Of a stretch of 64,000 nucleotides of DNA, positions 1-13,193 are shown piece by piece (positions within the stretch are counted from its first letter, which is position 1; each line of letters starts with the position of its first letter). The stretch covers positions 24,340,356-24,404,355 of the forward strand of contig OX326956.1 of the NCBI GenBank assembly GCA_946800325.1. The letters run 5' to 3'. Source of the DNA: Luzula sylvatica (lineage: Eukaryota > Streptophyta > Magnoliopsida > Poales > Juncaceae). Under the pieces are notes generated by a model that was not told the DNA's origin, did no database searches, and saw only the letters and a list, made by a program, of their open reading frames with translations. The position numbers and the translations under genes were made by a program.

Positions 1-655
1 TTTTTGTAGCTTTATGGATTTACGCATACTATCACCAAGATCACCCTTTCGGGGTCGAACGCATGAGGATCTAAAAATCGAGATTATTAGTTTCTCGCTT
101 GATATATGTATCGGGGGCTTGCCCAAAGCCTATTGGGCATCGAGGTTTTAAATCATATGATGGTTTCCGAACATTCAGTCAGTCTGTCCTCCGTTGATAA
201 GATTTTGAGATTTATTTTATTTTTTAAAGTTAAATTTACCGGTTTCGAATATTTCGGTAATTATGATTTATTTTGTGTGTGTAACGATAACAATAATGAC
301 ATGTACGGATTGATCGTCAGAACTGGTTCAGCACTTGGTAGTTAGTTCGTTTTAAATGCGAAAAATTATAATGTCCCGAATTTCACCAAAACATCCTGTA
401 ATCAATATGTTAATTACGCATATGGCTCATATTTAATAAATTAATTAATACATTCTGTGGTACAATATTTTCAAATTTTGCCATGTAATTTTGAAATCTT
501 CCGCTAATTTTGATACTGTACAATATTTTCGAATTATATACTATACAAATCATATATATTTTCGAATTCTATATACTTTTCTGGATGAAGTTCACATAAA
601 TAGTTTTTAATTTGAATGTCCATTTGCTAAATTACTGTCATTACACAATTAACAC
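1..655. other. Unassigned AT-rich sequence
   Basis: Nothing recognisable. The 79-codon open frame at 106-345 has no family signature. It could be the flank of a gene outside the window. Confidence 0.4.
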
Positions 656-906
656 GAGAAATTATACTCTGCCACCAGATTGCAACAAAAAACCACTAAT
701 TCTTAATTAACCCATTTAATTAACATCCTAATTAACAAGAAATATTGAATTAATAATTTTTAAATATTAATTATCATTTGTTAATCCGGATAGATGTTAA
801 TTAACACGTCAATCAATCCACATGTGTTAATCCATAAGTTAACTAACTGGATTAATTAAGAATTAGTGGTTTTTTGTTGCAATCTAGTGGCACCATGTAT
901 GCCCTC
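656..906. mobile_element. Mutator-type MITE, family E1, copy 1
   Basis: Non-autonomous element whose inner terminal inverted repeats (core TGCCACCAGATT / AATCTAGTGGCA) enclose AT-rich sequence with TTAATTAA palindromes. It is clearly related to 13783-14045 and 52302-52558. Seven identical bases (TTAACAC) flank both ends, compatible with a decayed 9-bp target duplication. It lies about 350 bp past the kinesin stop codon. Confidence 0.75.
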
Positions 907-1252
907 TTAACACAATCAGCGTTTACAAACAAGGTTTGATTTGAAGGAGCAAATTGTTCCCTCGAATATATATATAAATCATTCGCACTATTTTCCATAT
1001 AATCGTCATCATACAAACTATCGAGAACAATATCTACACATTTTTCTTCAAAATAATAAAATAAAATCGAGGCTAAATGACATCAAATAGCTTTGATAAA
1101 TTGCCGAAAGATAGAAAAGAACACATGGAAGATAGAAGGACCGGTAAATAAAATATGCCTTCTTCTCAACTGTCAAAGAATCACAAAATAATTAATTAAT
1201 TAATTAATCAACCAATATAAAATATTACATTAAAAAAATCTCACCTCCATTT
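907..1252 (-). other. 3' flank / presumed 3' UTR of the kinesin gene
   Basis: Short AT-rich stretch between the E1 element and the kinesin stop codon, with a run of TTAA repeats near 1195. It must contain the kinesin 3' UTR, but I see no clear polyadenylation signal. Confidence 0.4.
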
Positions 1253-3669
1253 CTAGGTAAAAGTAATAATCCTGTCAGAGATCTTAGTTCTGCAAATAGG
1301 GCACTCAGAGCAAGCGAGAGAACAAGGTTTACACACTACACCAAAATATATGATTAAATTAATTATCTATCTATATATAATTTTATAATTACCAAGTTAA
1401 CAAACTTACAGCAAAAATGTCTACACGGAAGCAAAACCGCAGCAGTGGGTGATTCGAAGCACACTTTACACACATGCGAATTCAAATCCTTCTCTCCTTG
1501 CAAATCCCCGTCTTTCTCTTTCATCTCTTGAATCCTCGCCTTCAAATTTCCCCCCAAAAAAAAACATATTTTCAAATTCGCACAAAAATAAAAAAAATAT
1601 CAAATTTACCCTTTTAATTATTTACCTTGAGACGAACAAGCATGGGTTCGAACTCGCCATCATTCTTCTCCCCGCAATCTTCCTTGCCGCATCTCTCCTT
1701 AACCAAATCACCATTTCCAACATTTTCTTTCTCACTCTTCAAATCCTCTCTCTCTCCTCTCCCCTCACTTCCATTGCTCGATCTCTCATCCTGGCCGTTA
1801 ATCTCCCCCAAAGCACCCCTTTTCAACCGCGCGACCAAAACCCACATGCCAGCAAGGTCATTCTCCAAAGTCATCTCTCTCTTCTTCATCTCCTCGATTT
1901 TTCGTTTATACTCCTCTTCTCTCTCCTCATACTCTCTCACTTTCCTCCCGTCGAAATCTAGGGTTTCGGCAGAGAAGTCTCGGCTCGAAGGGCGGCTTCT
2001 TTGAAGGGCTTTTAAGTCTTTTGAGAGTTTCGAGTTTTGGAAGGATAGTTTCGTAATTTCTTCGGCGAGGTTTTTGAGTTCTATTGCTGCTGACGAGGCG
2101 AGTTCTTTCGCGTAGGCGGACTCGTCAGAGAGTTTTTGGTTTTGGGAAATTAATTCTTTGTAATCTTCGGTTATTTGGAGGATTTCGTATCTTAGCTTCT
2201 CGTTTTCACTCTCCTGTTTATTTATATAGAAATTATTATATTTTTTAGAAAAATTAATAAAATATTAAAATATGTGATTTATTTACCTGAGTGTGGAGTT
2301 TTGATTTTAGATATTCTATTTGTTCGGAGACGGAAATTTGAGAGGATTTTTCGGTGTTGAGTTGGGAAGATAATTGTTGTTCGAGGAGAAGGACTCGTTC
2401 GTGGAGTTCGGTGTTTTCTGTGCACTGGAGAAAAAGAAAAAGAATTTAAAATTTTGAATTAGAGATTGAAATCTAAAAGGATTTGAATTTGAATTCATTT
2501 TTTTGAAAAAGAAAGGAGACCTTTTGTTGTAATTGTTCTTGAAGGATTCGATTATCAGCGGTTTTTAACTGCAGAACATTTAAAAATAAATATATATTTA
2601 ACTTATTATAAATAATCAAAGAAATATAAATTCGTAGATATTATTTATAGCATTAAAAAAGTCACCTCGAGTTCAAATGCCTTCTCGCTGCACTGACTTG
2701 TTAATCTTGATATTGTCTGAAAATAATAAATATACCAATAACTAAGTTAAAATTATAAAAAAATATATATTATATTATATAATATATTTATATATATTTT
2801 ATATATTATGAAGACCTGTTGCATATCAAGAAGAGAAGTACAGGAAAGTAAAGCCTCGCCAGTCTCGGTAATTTTCTGCTCCAACACACGCATTTGCCTT
2901 CTCTTCTCCTGAATTTCTCTCTCCAAATTTTGAATCTATCCACACAAATCATCACAATCGTCAATAAAAATCAAGAGAGAGAGAGGTAGAGAGAGAAACA
3001 AAAAAATTACTTGGGGTTTTGTTCCATCAGGATCTTCGATAGATTGTTCGACGAGTTTCTTGATATTACTGATACAAAACGCAATTTCGCCAGCTAGCAT
3101 CTTGATTTGCTCCACAAGTAACTCCAATTCATCCGTCACTGTAACTCCGCCCTAAAATCAAAATTACAAATCAACCCGAATTCAAATAATTCAAAAAAAT
3201 TAATAATAAATACCTGATCTGTAGAGGAAATGTTAATAATATCAGAATTATCCTCGTTTGATTTGCTCGGATTGGTCGGATCAGATAAGCCCGAAGATAA
3301 AGTATCCTTCTCATTCTCAATCAATGGCGAATCCGAATTATCCTTAAATATATCCAATTTCTAAAACAAAAGAACACCCAAATTCACAAATTAAAACAAA
3401 ATTATAGAATTAATAAATTGGGATAATAATTAAGAAACGTACATCTTCTTCGCCAATAGATTCGGGTTTGTTGTGATGAATGGGGAGATTTGGAGCGGCG
3501 GTTTTAGTGGAGACGAGTATCAATTTTGTCAAGCGTTGAATTCTACTCATCAATGCTGCTTTTGCATCCTCTTCTTCTTCTAATCTCGATTGCATCTTCA
3601 CTTGCCCCTCCTCCAACTATAATAAAATCATAATTAAATAAATATATATTTTTTTAATGATTTTATAAT

Positions 3670-3713
<44 letters not shown>

Positions 3714-6192
3714 TACTTGTAGGCGTAAACTCAAGATTTCTTCATTGCTAACGCCACCAGAAAGCACGCCACGTTTGAACTGGTCCAGTTCTTCTTTCAA
3801 ACTGGAGATCTCCCTTTGATACTTCTTAATCAGAGATTTCTCGTCAATAATTCTGTTACGAGACGCGAAAATCTCGACTCGTTTCGCCCTGCTGGCGAAT
3901 TTGAGCGTGTTGTGTGTCTCCTCTGTGTTACTCGATGCTGGCGTGATCGTGCAAATAAGCTACGAAAATTACTCAAATTTATCATAAATGCCCCCCAAAA
4001 ATAAATAAAATATATGATTCCAATAATAAGTTTAGAGATATACTGAGACATGGCCATGGCCGCTCAATGAGGATTGGAGGAGACGAGTTAGTTTCGAATC
4101 TCTGTATGGTATATGTGTCGCTTTTCCTTCGCTGAGTTTCCCAATTACCTTTTTAAATATAAATAATTAAATATTGCATTAATAAATTAGAAATATAAAT
4201 TTTAAATTTTTTAAAATGTGTCGAAATTACTGTGCCGAGAGTTAAAAGACTCTTGTTAATGTATGAGCCTTCTTTTCTCCTTACACCAGTTGTTTCGGTT
4301 TTGGAACTCTCTGAGCCAGCTAGATCGATTAAATTCTACAAAAAGACCCAAAATTAGTTTAATATAATATATTTTATATTATATAATAATATTTGAGTTA
4401 ATTGATAATGAACTTACGAGTTGAGAATACATGACCCCATCATATTCGTCGCCCCGTTCACTACTCTCGATCATCTTCAAAAATTCAAAAATCAATAAAT
4501 TTCATTTCAAAAAGAACATAAAAATAAGCAATATTTATGAAATTACCAAAGTGAAGATTGTGTGGCTTCGACTACTAAACAAATTGAAGTTATTTGAACC
4601 AACATGTCTGTGCTCTGTTCACACAACAACAAAAATTAAAAGTGGATAATTTGAATATCTAAATTTGTAGGGTCTTATGTGAAAATTGACAGTACCTTCA
4701 CCAGCAGCGATGAAAGAGAGTGCGTGACCAGGAGACAATACAACCTCTTCTTTTATTCCTTCCACATAAGTTCCCTAAATAAAATATATTGAGGGGTATA
4801 AACGATAATTATCATAATTCTTATATTTCGAAATATTGTACCTGATGATCTTCTCTAACTCTCAAGTTCTGTCCAGTTGGATCTAGCAGATCATTAATCA
4901 CCTAAAAAAAATTAAATAAAATGTTAAGTAAATATATTAATATATGATTATATTATATGAAATTATTATGGTAGTAAAAATACTAACCTCGTTGTATATT
5001 TCAAGATATGAAACACGAAGTAAAAATTCTCTTCCAGGTGTCTGAAATATATGAAAAAAAAGAATAATTTAAAAAAATGGATCGAAAAAGAAGTGGAAAA
5101 TAAAAATATTTAATGAATTTCATACATCTTGAATTATACTGAAAACATCTTTTATAGCCAATGGAATAATTCCAGGACAGTTTTGATCTCCCTTCAAAAA
5201 TAAGCATACCAAAAAATTAGTAAAAAGAGAAAAAAATCAAAAAAAGGACAAAAAAATTATGCAAACTTACATGCATTGTGTGGGTCTTTCCACTACTAGT
5301 GACACCATAGGCAAATACAGTCCCTTCATTTGAAATAATTGCATAATGTAAATATTAGTAATAATGTGTATATATAAAAAATAAAAAAATTGTAATTGAG
5401 TACCGTTAACGCCCTCCATTGCAGCTTTAACAACAGGACGAGACGCGACATCATAAACGGCCTGAGTATTTGTAGCAGGCCCAAATACTCTATCTGAAAA
5501 AGTAAATTTTCAATGAATTTAGTATTTTAAGGTGATTTTCAATGAATTTGAACTGAAATTGAATCCACATTGTATCTTAATTAAGCAAATTGAAGCAGTT
5601 CACTTACCATAACCATAAGCTGTAGCTGGACTATACTCACTGCGAACCAGCTTTTCGCCATCAGCATACCATGCAATCTCATCTCCTCTTTGCATCTCTC
5701 TCTCACTACACGAAAACAAGATTTTTTTTTTCAAAATTTCAAAAACCTTATCAGATCCATAAATCAAATCGAAGCTTCAGATCCACACTCAAGTCAAGTC
5801 AACCAGATTACAAAAAATAATTCAATTCTCACTTACCTCAAAGGTCTAAACCTGATTGTGACCGAAATACTGTCACCAGATCTAGAAGTATCCTCGACAA
5901 CAAGCTCATCAGCAGACGGGAACGGCACCGGAGCCAGTACCGGAGGAGGAACAGGACCTCGCATAGACTGCGACCGGTTCGGCGTGACCGATCTGTGACC
6001 GAATCCGCTTCCATTACTCGATCCATAGAAATGTGAAGAAACGGACGAAGGAGAAGATTTAGGAATTATTCTCCCGTTGTAGAAAGAAGAACCAGACGAA
6101 GACGAAGAAGAATACGAAGATGGCGACGGCGGCTTCCTAGAGCTGTAAGGCGAGCTGCTCCGTCCCCGCGACGAAGTGGTGTGGTTATACAT
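1253..6192 (-). CDS. KIN-7 kinesin with C-terminal RING finger (23 exons, complete)
   Basis: Plus-end microtubule motor of the plant KIN-7 group; the architecture matches the Arabidopsis organelle-targeted KIN-7D/KIN-7M (MKRP2-like) proteins. Exons (minus strand): 6192-5837, 5705-5608, 5493-5404, 5323-5271, 5191-5126, 5041-4988, 4901-4842, 4774-4696, 4614-4547, 4474-4418, 4335-4231, 4148-4044, 3959-3717, 3616-3443, 3360-3214, 3151-3011, 2935-2816, 2716-2666, 2568-2521, 2424-2287, 2213-1626, 1539-1410, 1335-1253. All introns are GT-AG and the joined frame stays open for 1,017 codons. Residues 1-80 are Ser/Arg/Pro-rich (transit-peptide-like). Motor motifs: P-loop GVTSSGKT (188-195), switch I SSRSH (299-303), switch II DLAGSES (331-337). 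Coiled-coil stretches follow. The RING finger spans about 971-1005 ([15 protein letters not shown]). The start is ATG at 6192: the longer open frame begins at a TTG, and the next in-frame upstream codon of note is a stop (TAG). Intron 13 holds a (GA)n tract. Exon structure is very secure; the exact paralogue and the organelle are inferred. Confidence 0.96.
3670..3711. repeat. (GA)n microsatellite in kinesin intron 13
   Basis: About 20 uninterrupted GA dinucleotides directly next to the splice donor of exon 13 (exon low end 3717). Confidence 0.95.
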
Positions 6193-6640
6193 TGTGTTGA
6201 ACAACTGGAGACAGATAAGCTGTTTGTTGAAATGCTAGTGAGAACTAGAAGAAGAAGAGGTGGTGAGTGAGGTCAGAGATCACATGGCATGTAGTGAAAA
6301 AGGGAAGAGAGAGAAAGAGGGAGAGAGAGAAGATTGCTGGGTTTTAAAGGAAGGGGGAAATGGCTTGTAAGAGAAGAGAGGAGAGGAGGAGAAGAAGAGG
6401 GAAATCGGTCGGTGAGGGAGATCGGAGAGTGAGAGATTTTAATGGTGGACCTGTTCCATTGATGATTCAAATTTGGATTTGCTGGGTCTTTTTGCTAATT
6501 AGCCCATGAGTTTTTGGTATTTTTTAAAATGGACCGTGAAGAAAATTAAGAGAATCTCAATAAAGTCATCTTTGTGGATCTGCTAATTTTTATTTGATAA
6601 TATTATAAACATCAGTGCACTTATTTATTTAAAAATAAAT
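6193..6640 (-). promoter_or_regulatory. Kinesin gene 5' leader and proximal promoter region
   Basis: The transcribed strand is CT-rich (GA-rich on the plus strand, 6240-6430), as is common for plant 5' leaders. No convincing TATA box was found. An in-frame stop lies upstream of the chosen ATG. Extent is inferred only from position. Confidence 0.4.
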
Positions 6641-8330
6641 TGATTTTTTCTATATGAGTTAATTTTATTTGTGTACGTGTATAACATGACATGACATGTA
6701 TACGTGTGTTTATATGCATGTACTTAGTATTTCATATCATGACATACTGAGACAGAATCAGAACAAATTGTTAGGAGGACAAGGTCAAATAATTCAATAC
6801 AAATTTACATATATATTATATAAAATATACATAGTATATATTATAGTACATACGTTTTAAAATTTCTTGGGGAGATCGGGACCCTCGTTTGTCTCCCCCC
6901 CCCTCCTCTTTAGTTTCATCATTGATGATACACGCATACACGTTGTATATAAGTGCATGTTGATGGTGTATGTGATATAAATATCATTTTAATGTTGCTA
7001 ATAACAATGATATTTAGAATCTAAGTAAATAAATCGTATTCATCCTTCTATCTTCTCATTTTTTCTTAAATGTTTCAATTTTTTCACTAGTTTTGGTATT
7101 TTCATAACATATATAATATTTTAATAAACAATATTTACTACGCGTACAAAAAGTGCATCGAATTAATATATCATTTCTAATTAATTAACATCGACTATGT
7201 GTTTTGGGTGCATGCATGATATTTTTATTTTTTGTTAAAACGGTTCAGTAAAAAAAAAATTAGTAAAAATGAATAATTTTAATAATATTTAGTAACAATA
7301 TATATAGTAAAAAATCACTTAAAACATTCAATTTTTGGTATATAAGAACCTTTGGAGGGGGCAAACTACAAAATATCCAACAAGAGGGCCAGTTTCCTAA
7401 ATTCAAATTTATACGGTGCAGGCCTACGGGCAATGTAATCAAAAAAATATATATACGGTGCAAGCATTAAATGGTGAAACGATATACGGACGAGTCCATT
7501 TCTCGAACCACGGTGCTGCCGTGGCAACATTTGGGTCCCCCCAGCCGAAGGAGCGTATTTGAAGTTTAAACTCACCACTGCACTGCTGTGGGATAAAAAG
7601 CAAAGTTTAAAAGGCGGGAATAACTGCGCTAACTATTTTATACACTTCAGATTCCCCGCATCCAAACATCCATAACTTTATATGTAGCGGGTTATTATGT
7701 TACTTAATTCGACTCGTTACGTGAGAGCGCCGGGTGAATCGGACGGGAGAAGGGAACAAGAAAGGGCAAGGAGTGGTGAAAGCGGAGTTTAAACTACTCA
7801 CCGCATCCGAGGAATTTGGACTATTAAATTATTGTGGGCCCACTTTGTCAGCGGCACATTAGCAAGAGATTCTATTTGTAAGAAAAAATGTGTAGGTTTG
7901 ATTTTTTGTTGCAACTACATATTTGTCTGAAATAGTTAAATATTTTTGAATTTAATTATAATTATTTATAGATATTTGTATTGAATAATTTCTTGCTTTA
8001 TGTAGTAAGAATAACATAGGATTCTGTTAACTGTCAATAAGCCACCTAACTTGGCTTCAGTGTCAGATATGGAATGCCCAGCATATTGTCTTCGTTCTAA
8101 ATTTATATACGCATTTATTTATTTTACACGTTAATAAATTATAAATTGTACATTAGTATTTAATATTTTTTATGTGATGTCCATTCCATAATGAACGGCA
8201 CAGACAGTGGTAATTTCTAGAAGAATCACTGGATTTTTAAAAATCTTGTTCTTATTCTTATTCCCACCTCTCCAGTGTTTTCTGTCCCCTCCATTTTAAT
8301 CAAACAGGAGATCGTCAGTGCAATTCTTGG
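6641..8330. other. Intergenic sequence with a GC-richer island at about 7480-7860
   Basis: AT-rich intergenic DNA, with a short poly-C run near 6895 and one segment (7480-7860) of distinctly higher GC content. In the segment the motif GTTTAAACTC occurs in both orientations. No coding similarity recognised. Confidence 0.4.
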
Positions 8331-9620
8331 CTGATTGAGATGTTTGTTGTATTTCTCCATCAATTATTGAATGAGAGAGGAGAAAAATGATTACGAGAGG
8401 GAGAGCAGTGAGGTTAACGTGTTGTTTCTGATCCTATGTGCACATTTCTGTGTAATATATCATGTTTTGTGGAATTAAATTTTAATTTTAATTTTAATAC
8501 TTGTTACAAGTATAATTGGGTAAAATAGTTGCTCAAATACTTATTTCATTATATTTCAGTGATATTCGATAAATAGAATATTGAAATAGTGAGATAAAAT
8601 ATTGTATTTAAATGGAAAGTCGAAAGAATGGTGAATTTTTGGGTTAATTTCACTCTAATCATCGTACGAAATAAAGTTTTTTTCGTAATTATACCCTTCG
8701 TACACTTAATTCATTCATGTTAACGGAGTACACAAAATAACTTAACTTCGCTGCATTTATACATTACATTATACTCCATCTTTGACAACCGAGGCGAGAT
8801 GTTTCGTTCGGTCGGTTTAAGCAAAAGTTAATTCAATTTTTTTTTAAGTTCGTAACCGAATTAGAATTAGATCAAAATGGACTAAATGGAATCTTGAACT
8901 AATTTGAAAACGAACCGAATAAATCGAATTCAGTTGAAGACAACAAGAAATTTTTTAATTTAAAAAACAAACATCACTAATGAGATTCAATTTTTATTAA
9001 GGAAACACAATTACTCAAATAAAATACCATTTAAGTGAAATAAAATATTGTATTTAAATTAAAACAAGGGAAAAAATGGTGATTTTGTTGGGTTAATTTC
9101 ACTCTAATCATCATACGAAATAAAGTTTTTCATAAAGATAATCTTCCTACACTAATTTATTCAGATACAAATTGAACTAAATAGAATTTTGGAATGAATA
9201 AATCGAATTCAATTGAAGACAACAGGAAATTTTTAATTTTAAAATCAAAACATCACTACTGAGATTAAAAATTTATTAACAAAAATAACTACTCAAATAA
9301 AACACAATGAAATTATTTATAAGACAACTATTTAAAATTTAGAAGGTTCAAAGTTAACGTAATGAATTTTTTTAAAAATAATGCATTATTTGACTGATTT
9401 AATCTAATCGTTTTTTCAAAACAAAAATCGAGCGGGGCCGGATAAATTAAAATATACAAGGTTTGAACCCACCCAAATGAAATCAACCGAAAAAAAATCA
9501 ATTTAAATAAAAGTGAATTCGACCGATTCAATCCAGTTCCTTAACAAAAATAATTATTCGAACATTCATAATTGATGAATGAAGATAATGTGTACTCGTG
9601 CACATAATTAGACATGTGCA
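8330..9620. repeat. Dispersed repeat R1, copy 1 (related to 15430-16440)
   Basis: Shares long, diverged, collinear similarity with 15430-16440. Examples are the segments around ATATATCATGTTT, the GGTCGGTTTAAGC block and the CGAATTCA..TGAAGACAACA block. It also contains an internal diverged direct repeat (about 8640-8960 resembles 9090-9260). No coding capacity. Part of the similarity recurs at 23700-23900. Confidence 0.6.
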
Positions 9621-10420
9621 TCCACTACGAGAATATGTTTAGATTAACATAGGACAAAAATCAAGTCTCTAGTTTGATGAAATATCCACGAAAACATCAA
9701 ACGTAGACTAGTTACCCAGAAATCCTAGAGTCTCTTTATCGATAATTTTCAAGTTAAAACACTCGCCTAATTTCATCTTTCAAATCATATGAACCATTAG
9801 TTTTCAATACTTTCTAACTCAACTCAAGATCGATTCGGTTTGTCCCAACGCAAAACCCGACCAGTACTCAATCTCTTCATGTGGGGCGGTACCCTAAGTA
9901 AACCAACGATACACCATATGCGCGTGACCCATAATTATATGTTCATGGTTCTATACTTCTATTTAATTCGAATAAGTTGTCACACGCACAACGAGCAAAG
10001 AACAAATATGTAATAAATGTCTTCTTCTCTTCCGAGCTAAAATGACGATGCAAATGAGAAAACGAAACGAAAAAAAGGCATGTGTGTGGATTGTGATAGA
10101 AGCTCACCATTGTGTGGCAAAAAAAATAAAAGCCACAAATGTAAAATAAACTGCCGCACGATCTGTTTCTTGATAATAATAAAAAAAATAGTCGTTCGAT
10201 AAAAAATGAACGAACCATGATTTAAATAGCCTACGCGGCTTCTTGAAGGAAATTTTTTTGCATGCGTGACTCGACACGGGAACAAATTGATCGTCATTAT
10301 TATACACATTAATAGATTGTGACGTTGTTTTTATGTTTTAGTTTTGTGGCAATTAATTATAATCATACAAATTTAAGTTATTCGATGAAAGACAATTATA
10401 TGGCTGGCACACCATACTTG
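9621..10420. other. Unassigned intergenic sequence
   Basis: No gene, RNA or element recognised. Three overlapping minus-strand open frames near 9943-10309 have no family signature and are low-complexity (F/S/L-rich). A short stretch near 10200-10320 recurs at 16430-16540. Confidence 0.35.
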
Positions 10421-11299
10421 TGACATTTCACATCATTCATGTTTGCATTAGCATTAGCAACATACTTGTGATTGAGGGGTTCATTTCACACTATTCATGT
10501 ATCGTGTATGCATAAATTCGATGTATAAATTAACATTTAGCAAAATTAAAATTTAACTAGTAAATATTGATCTCACGAATAAACACATGTAAAGTAAACA
10601 AAATGAAATCGTTTATTTTACAATCAGACTCATCTTATAATCTAATTTTATTTAAACTTTATCATTCCCTTTTATGGAATGAAAAAGAAATTACGTCTAG
10701 CCCACAAATTAAAACAATCAATTTTATTTGGATATTGGGGACAACCATTTTTTGTAGACAAATGCCTCAGAATCGGAGATTCAGCTTATAACGTCTTTCA
10801 TTTGTCGACTATATGCAATCAAGCAAAGAATATTCGATGATTAGACCGAACATATGCCATGCAATGCGCAATTACGACTGCGAATGTTGCACTTGCACGG
10901 CTCATATGTGACTGTGAGCGGTTTTAGAGGATGGGCACTAAGCGCTGTAAATAATAATAACGTCATTTTAGAGGATGGACACTAAGACAATATTATCCGT
11001 TGTTATATTGATTTTGTCTAATTTGTTCATATAACAATATGTGAAATAATATCATGTTTGAAAGTTACTCATTTACTTTTCAGCCTAAAAGTAATAAATT
11101 TATTTAAATCCTTAATTTACAGTCAAGTTATTTATGATTTAAATTCGTAAACGTTATTTATAATAATAATAATGAGATAAAACATCACAATTTCACAAAG
11201 TTTGTGCCAAACTCCATGGATAAGTGAGTTTCGGATAAATTTAATACAAAATAACATTTACAGTCAAGTTATTTATGATTTAAATTCGTAAACGTTATT

Positions 11300-11367
<68 letters not shown>

Positions 11368-11504
11368 TGAGATAAAACATCACAATTTCACAAAGTTTGT
11401 GCCAAACTCCATGGATAAGTGAGTTTCGGATAAATTTAATAGAAAATAACATTTTAGATGAATAAATTTGTTTTAACATTTGATGAACAAATTTAATATC
11501 TGGA
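10421..11504. repeat. NIP-flank-related repeat, plus-orientation segment
   Basis: Similar to the reverse complement of 25230-25640, 33370-33700 and 36110-36440 (for example the ATTCATGTTTGCATTAGC region and the GAAAAAG..ACGTCTAGCCCAC region). It appears continuous with 13194-15450 once the nested elements 11513-13193 are removed. Contains the tandem duplication 11117-11455. Confidence 0.5.
11117..11455. repeat. Tandem duplication of a ~140-bp unit with one expanded (TAA)n tract
   Basis: Two head-to-tail copies (11117-11256 and 11257-11455) begin TTTACAGTCAAGTTATTTAT and end ATAACATTT. They are nearly identical by eye except for the internal (TAA)n: about 4 units in the first copy and more than 20 in the second. 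Confidence 0.9.
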
Positions 11505-11512
11505 TAATGCTA

Positions 11513-13193
11513 GGGGTGTAAACTGGGCGGATATTGTCAGCCCCGACCTTAATTATATTTAGAAAATATTTGTATTTGAAAAAAAATATTCGTATTCAAA
11601 GAAGAATATTCGTATCCCGATAAATATCGGATATGAATATTATTTTTCCAAATATAAATGCGATAAATATTTGGTCACTAGACATATATAAATTAAAAAT
11701 TATCAAAAGAGCTATCGTAGTTTTAAAATTGATAAAATAACACTCTCGACCTTTCAAAGGTCGACCTTACAAAGGTCGAGACAAAATTTTGATTCATTTT
11801 TTCTTTGATACAGTATTCCATATTGCATCCTTATTTTATCACCAAGATATATATATTGTTTAAGAAAAATAAATACTACAATAAATATTTTATTTAAATC
11901 TTAATCATATAAAATTATATCTTTTTTTGAAAAATGCGTGCCTATTAAAAATGTTCCATATTTATAAAATAATATATCTAAAAATATTTTAGAGTATAAG
12001 TATGACTCTTACAAAATATGTTTCATTATCAAATCTTACAAAAATCAATTTTTTTTTAAATGCGTGCCTACTTAATTATGCTTCGTATTTTAAAAACGAT
12101 ATATCTGAAGTAATTTTTTCGTAAATAAAAGTCATATTTTCGAAATAAATATTACATTGAAGAAGAAATAAATCATATTTATTATATTTTAAAACATAAG
12201 TAAAATATTTAAAACATGATTAATATTATTTACAAATTTTCTAAAAATAACAAAAAATATTAATATCTGACAATATTAAAACATGATGCATAATTTTTTA
12301 GTAGGCACACGATTTTTGTGAAAATAAATATGATTTTCTAAAATTTATTGATGAAACGTATTTTCTAAAATTCTCACTAATAATTTAAAATATGTTTAGA
12401 TACATCATTGCATAAATATGAAACATTTTTTAACAGACATACATTTTTTTAAGAAAAATAATAATTTTTAAGATTTAATATTTAAATATAATATTTATTT
12501 TTGTTAAACAATATATATCTTGGTGGCATATAAGGGTGCAACATGGAATAATGTATCAAAGAAGAGAATCAAATTTTTCTCTCCACCTTTGAAAAGTCGA
12601 GAGTGTTATTTTACCAGTTTTAAAACCATGATGGCTTTTTTGGTAATTTTCGATTTGTATTTGTCTAGAGACCAAAATTTCGCTAACAATTTTATTCGCG
12701 GATATGAATATGTATGGATACGAGTAATATCCGTATTTGAATACATATATATCAGATACATACGTAAATATCATATTGATTTATTGGCATATTGGAATAT
12801 TATATTATTAATATATGAGTATGAGTTGTTATGTTTTGTTGTGTTATATATTTTTGTTTTCTATTATTATCATCGTTACCAATGATATTTAACTATCTTA
12901 AAAAAAAAATACTTACAATATCTATTGATTGACATAATAATATTTTGTTTATATATTAATAATATTTATAACTTTATATAATAATTTTTTTTTTTTTGCA
13001 TTTAACAATTATTTAACAAATAATATAATTAATGTATAATAGTTTTTTGGGTATTCGGAAATTAATTTGTATTTGTATTTGTATTTGATAATATCTAAAT
13101 CACATTCGTATAATATCCGAATGAAATCCGTATTCGAGTCCGAGAACAAATACAATATAACTATTATTCATCGTATCCGTTCCACTTACATCC
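11513..13193. mobile_element. hAT-like non-autonomous element with a nested Mutator-like insertion
   Basis: Termini GGGGTGTAAACTGGGCGGAT and, inverted, GGATGTAAGTGGAACGGAT are of the common plant hAT type. The interior is degenerate GAATACGGATAC-like repeats, also typical of these elements. Flanks TAATGCTA and TAACGACTA suggest a decayed 8-bp target duplication. No transposase is seen. Confidence 0.6.
11673..12673. mobile_element. Mutator-like long-TIR element nested in the hAT element
   Basis: Inverted repeats of about 95 bp: 11673-11770 pairs with 12580-12673 through GGTCNCTAGACA, an AAAATTAYCAAAA block and AAAATAACACTCTCGAC. The TIRs carry palindromic CTCGACCTTTCAAAGGTCGA motifs, as does the larger element at 43508-45475. 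Borders are approximate and no clean target duplication was found. Contents are AT-rich with no coding capacity. Confidence 0.6.

Noticed and set aside
1449..2004. Plus-strand open frames of 125-170 codons
   Set aside because: They are antisense to the large kinesin coiled-coil exon (2213-1626) and have no signature of their own.
6202..6204. Start of the kinesin frame at 6204
   Set aside because: That codon is TTG. The first in-frame ATG is at 6192, and an in-frame stop lies further upstream.
7480..7860. Possible gene in the GC-richer island
   Set aside because: No open frame longer than about 70 codons and no family motif on either strand.
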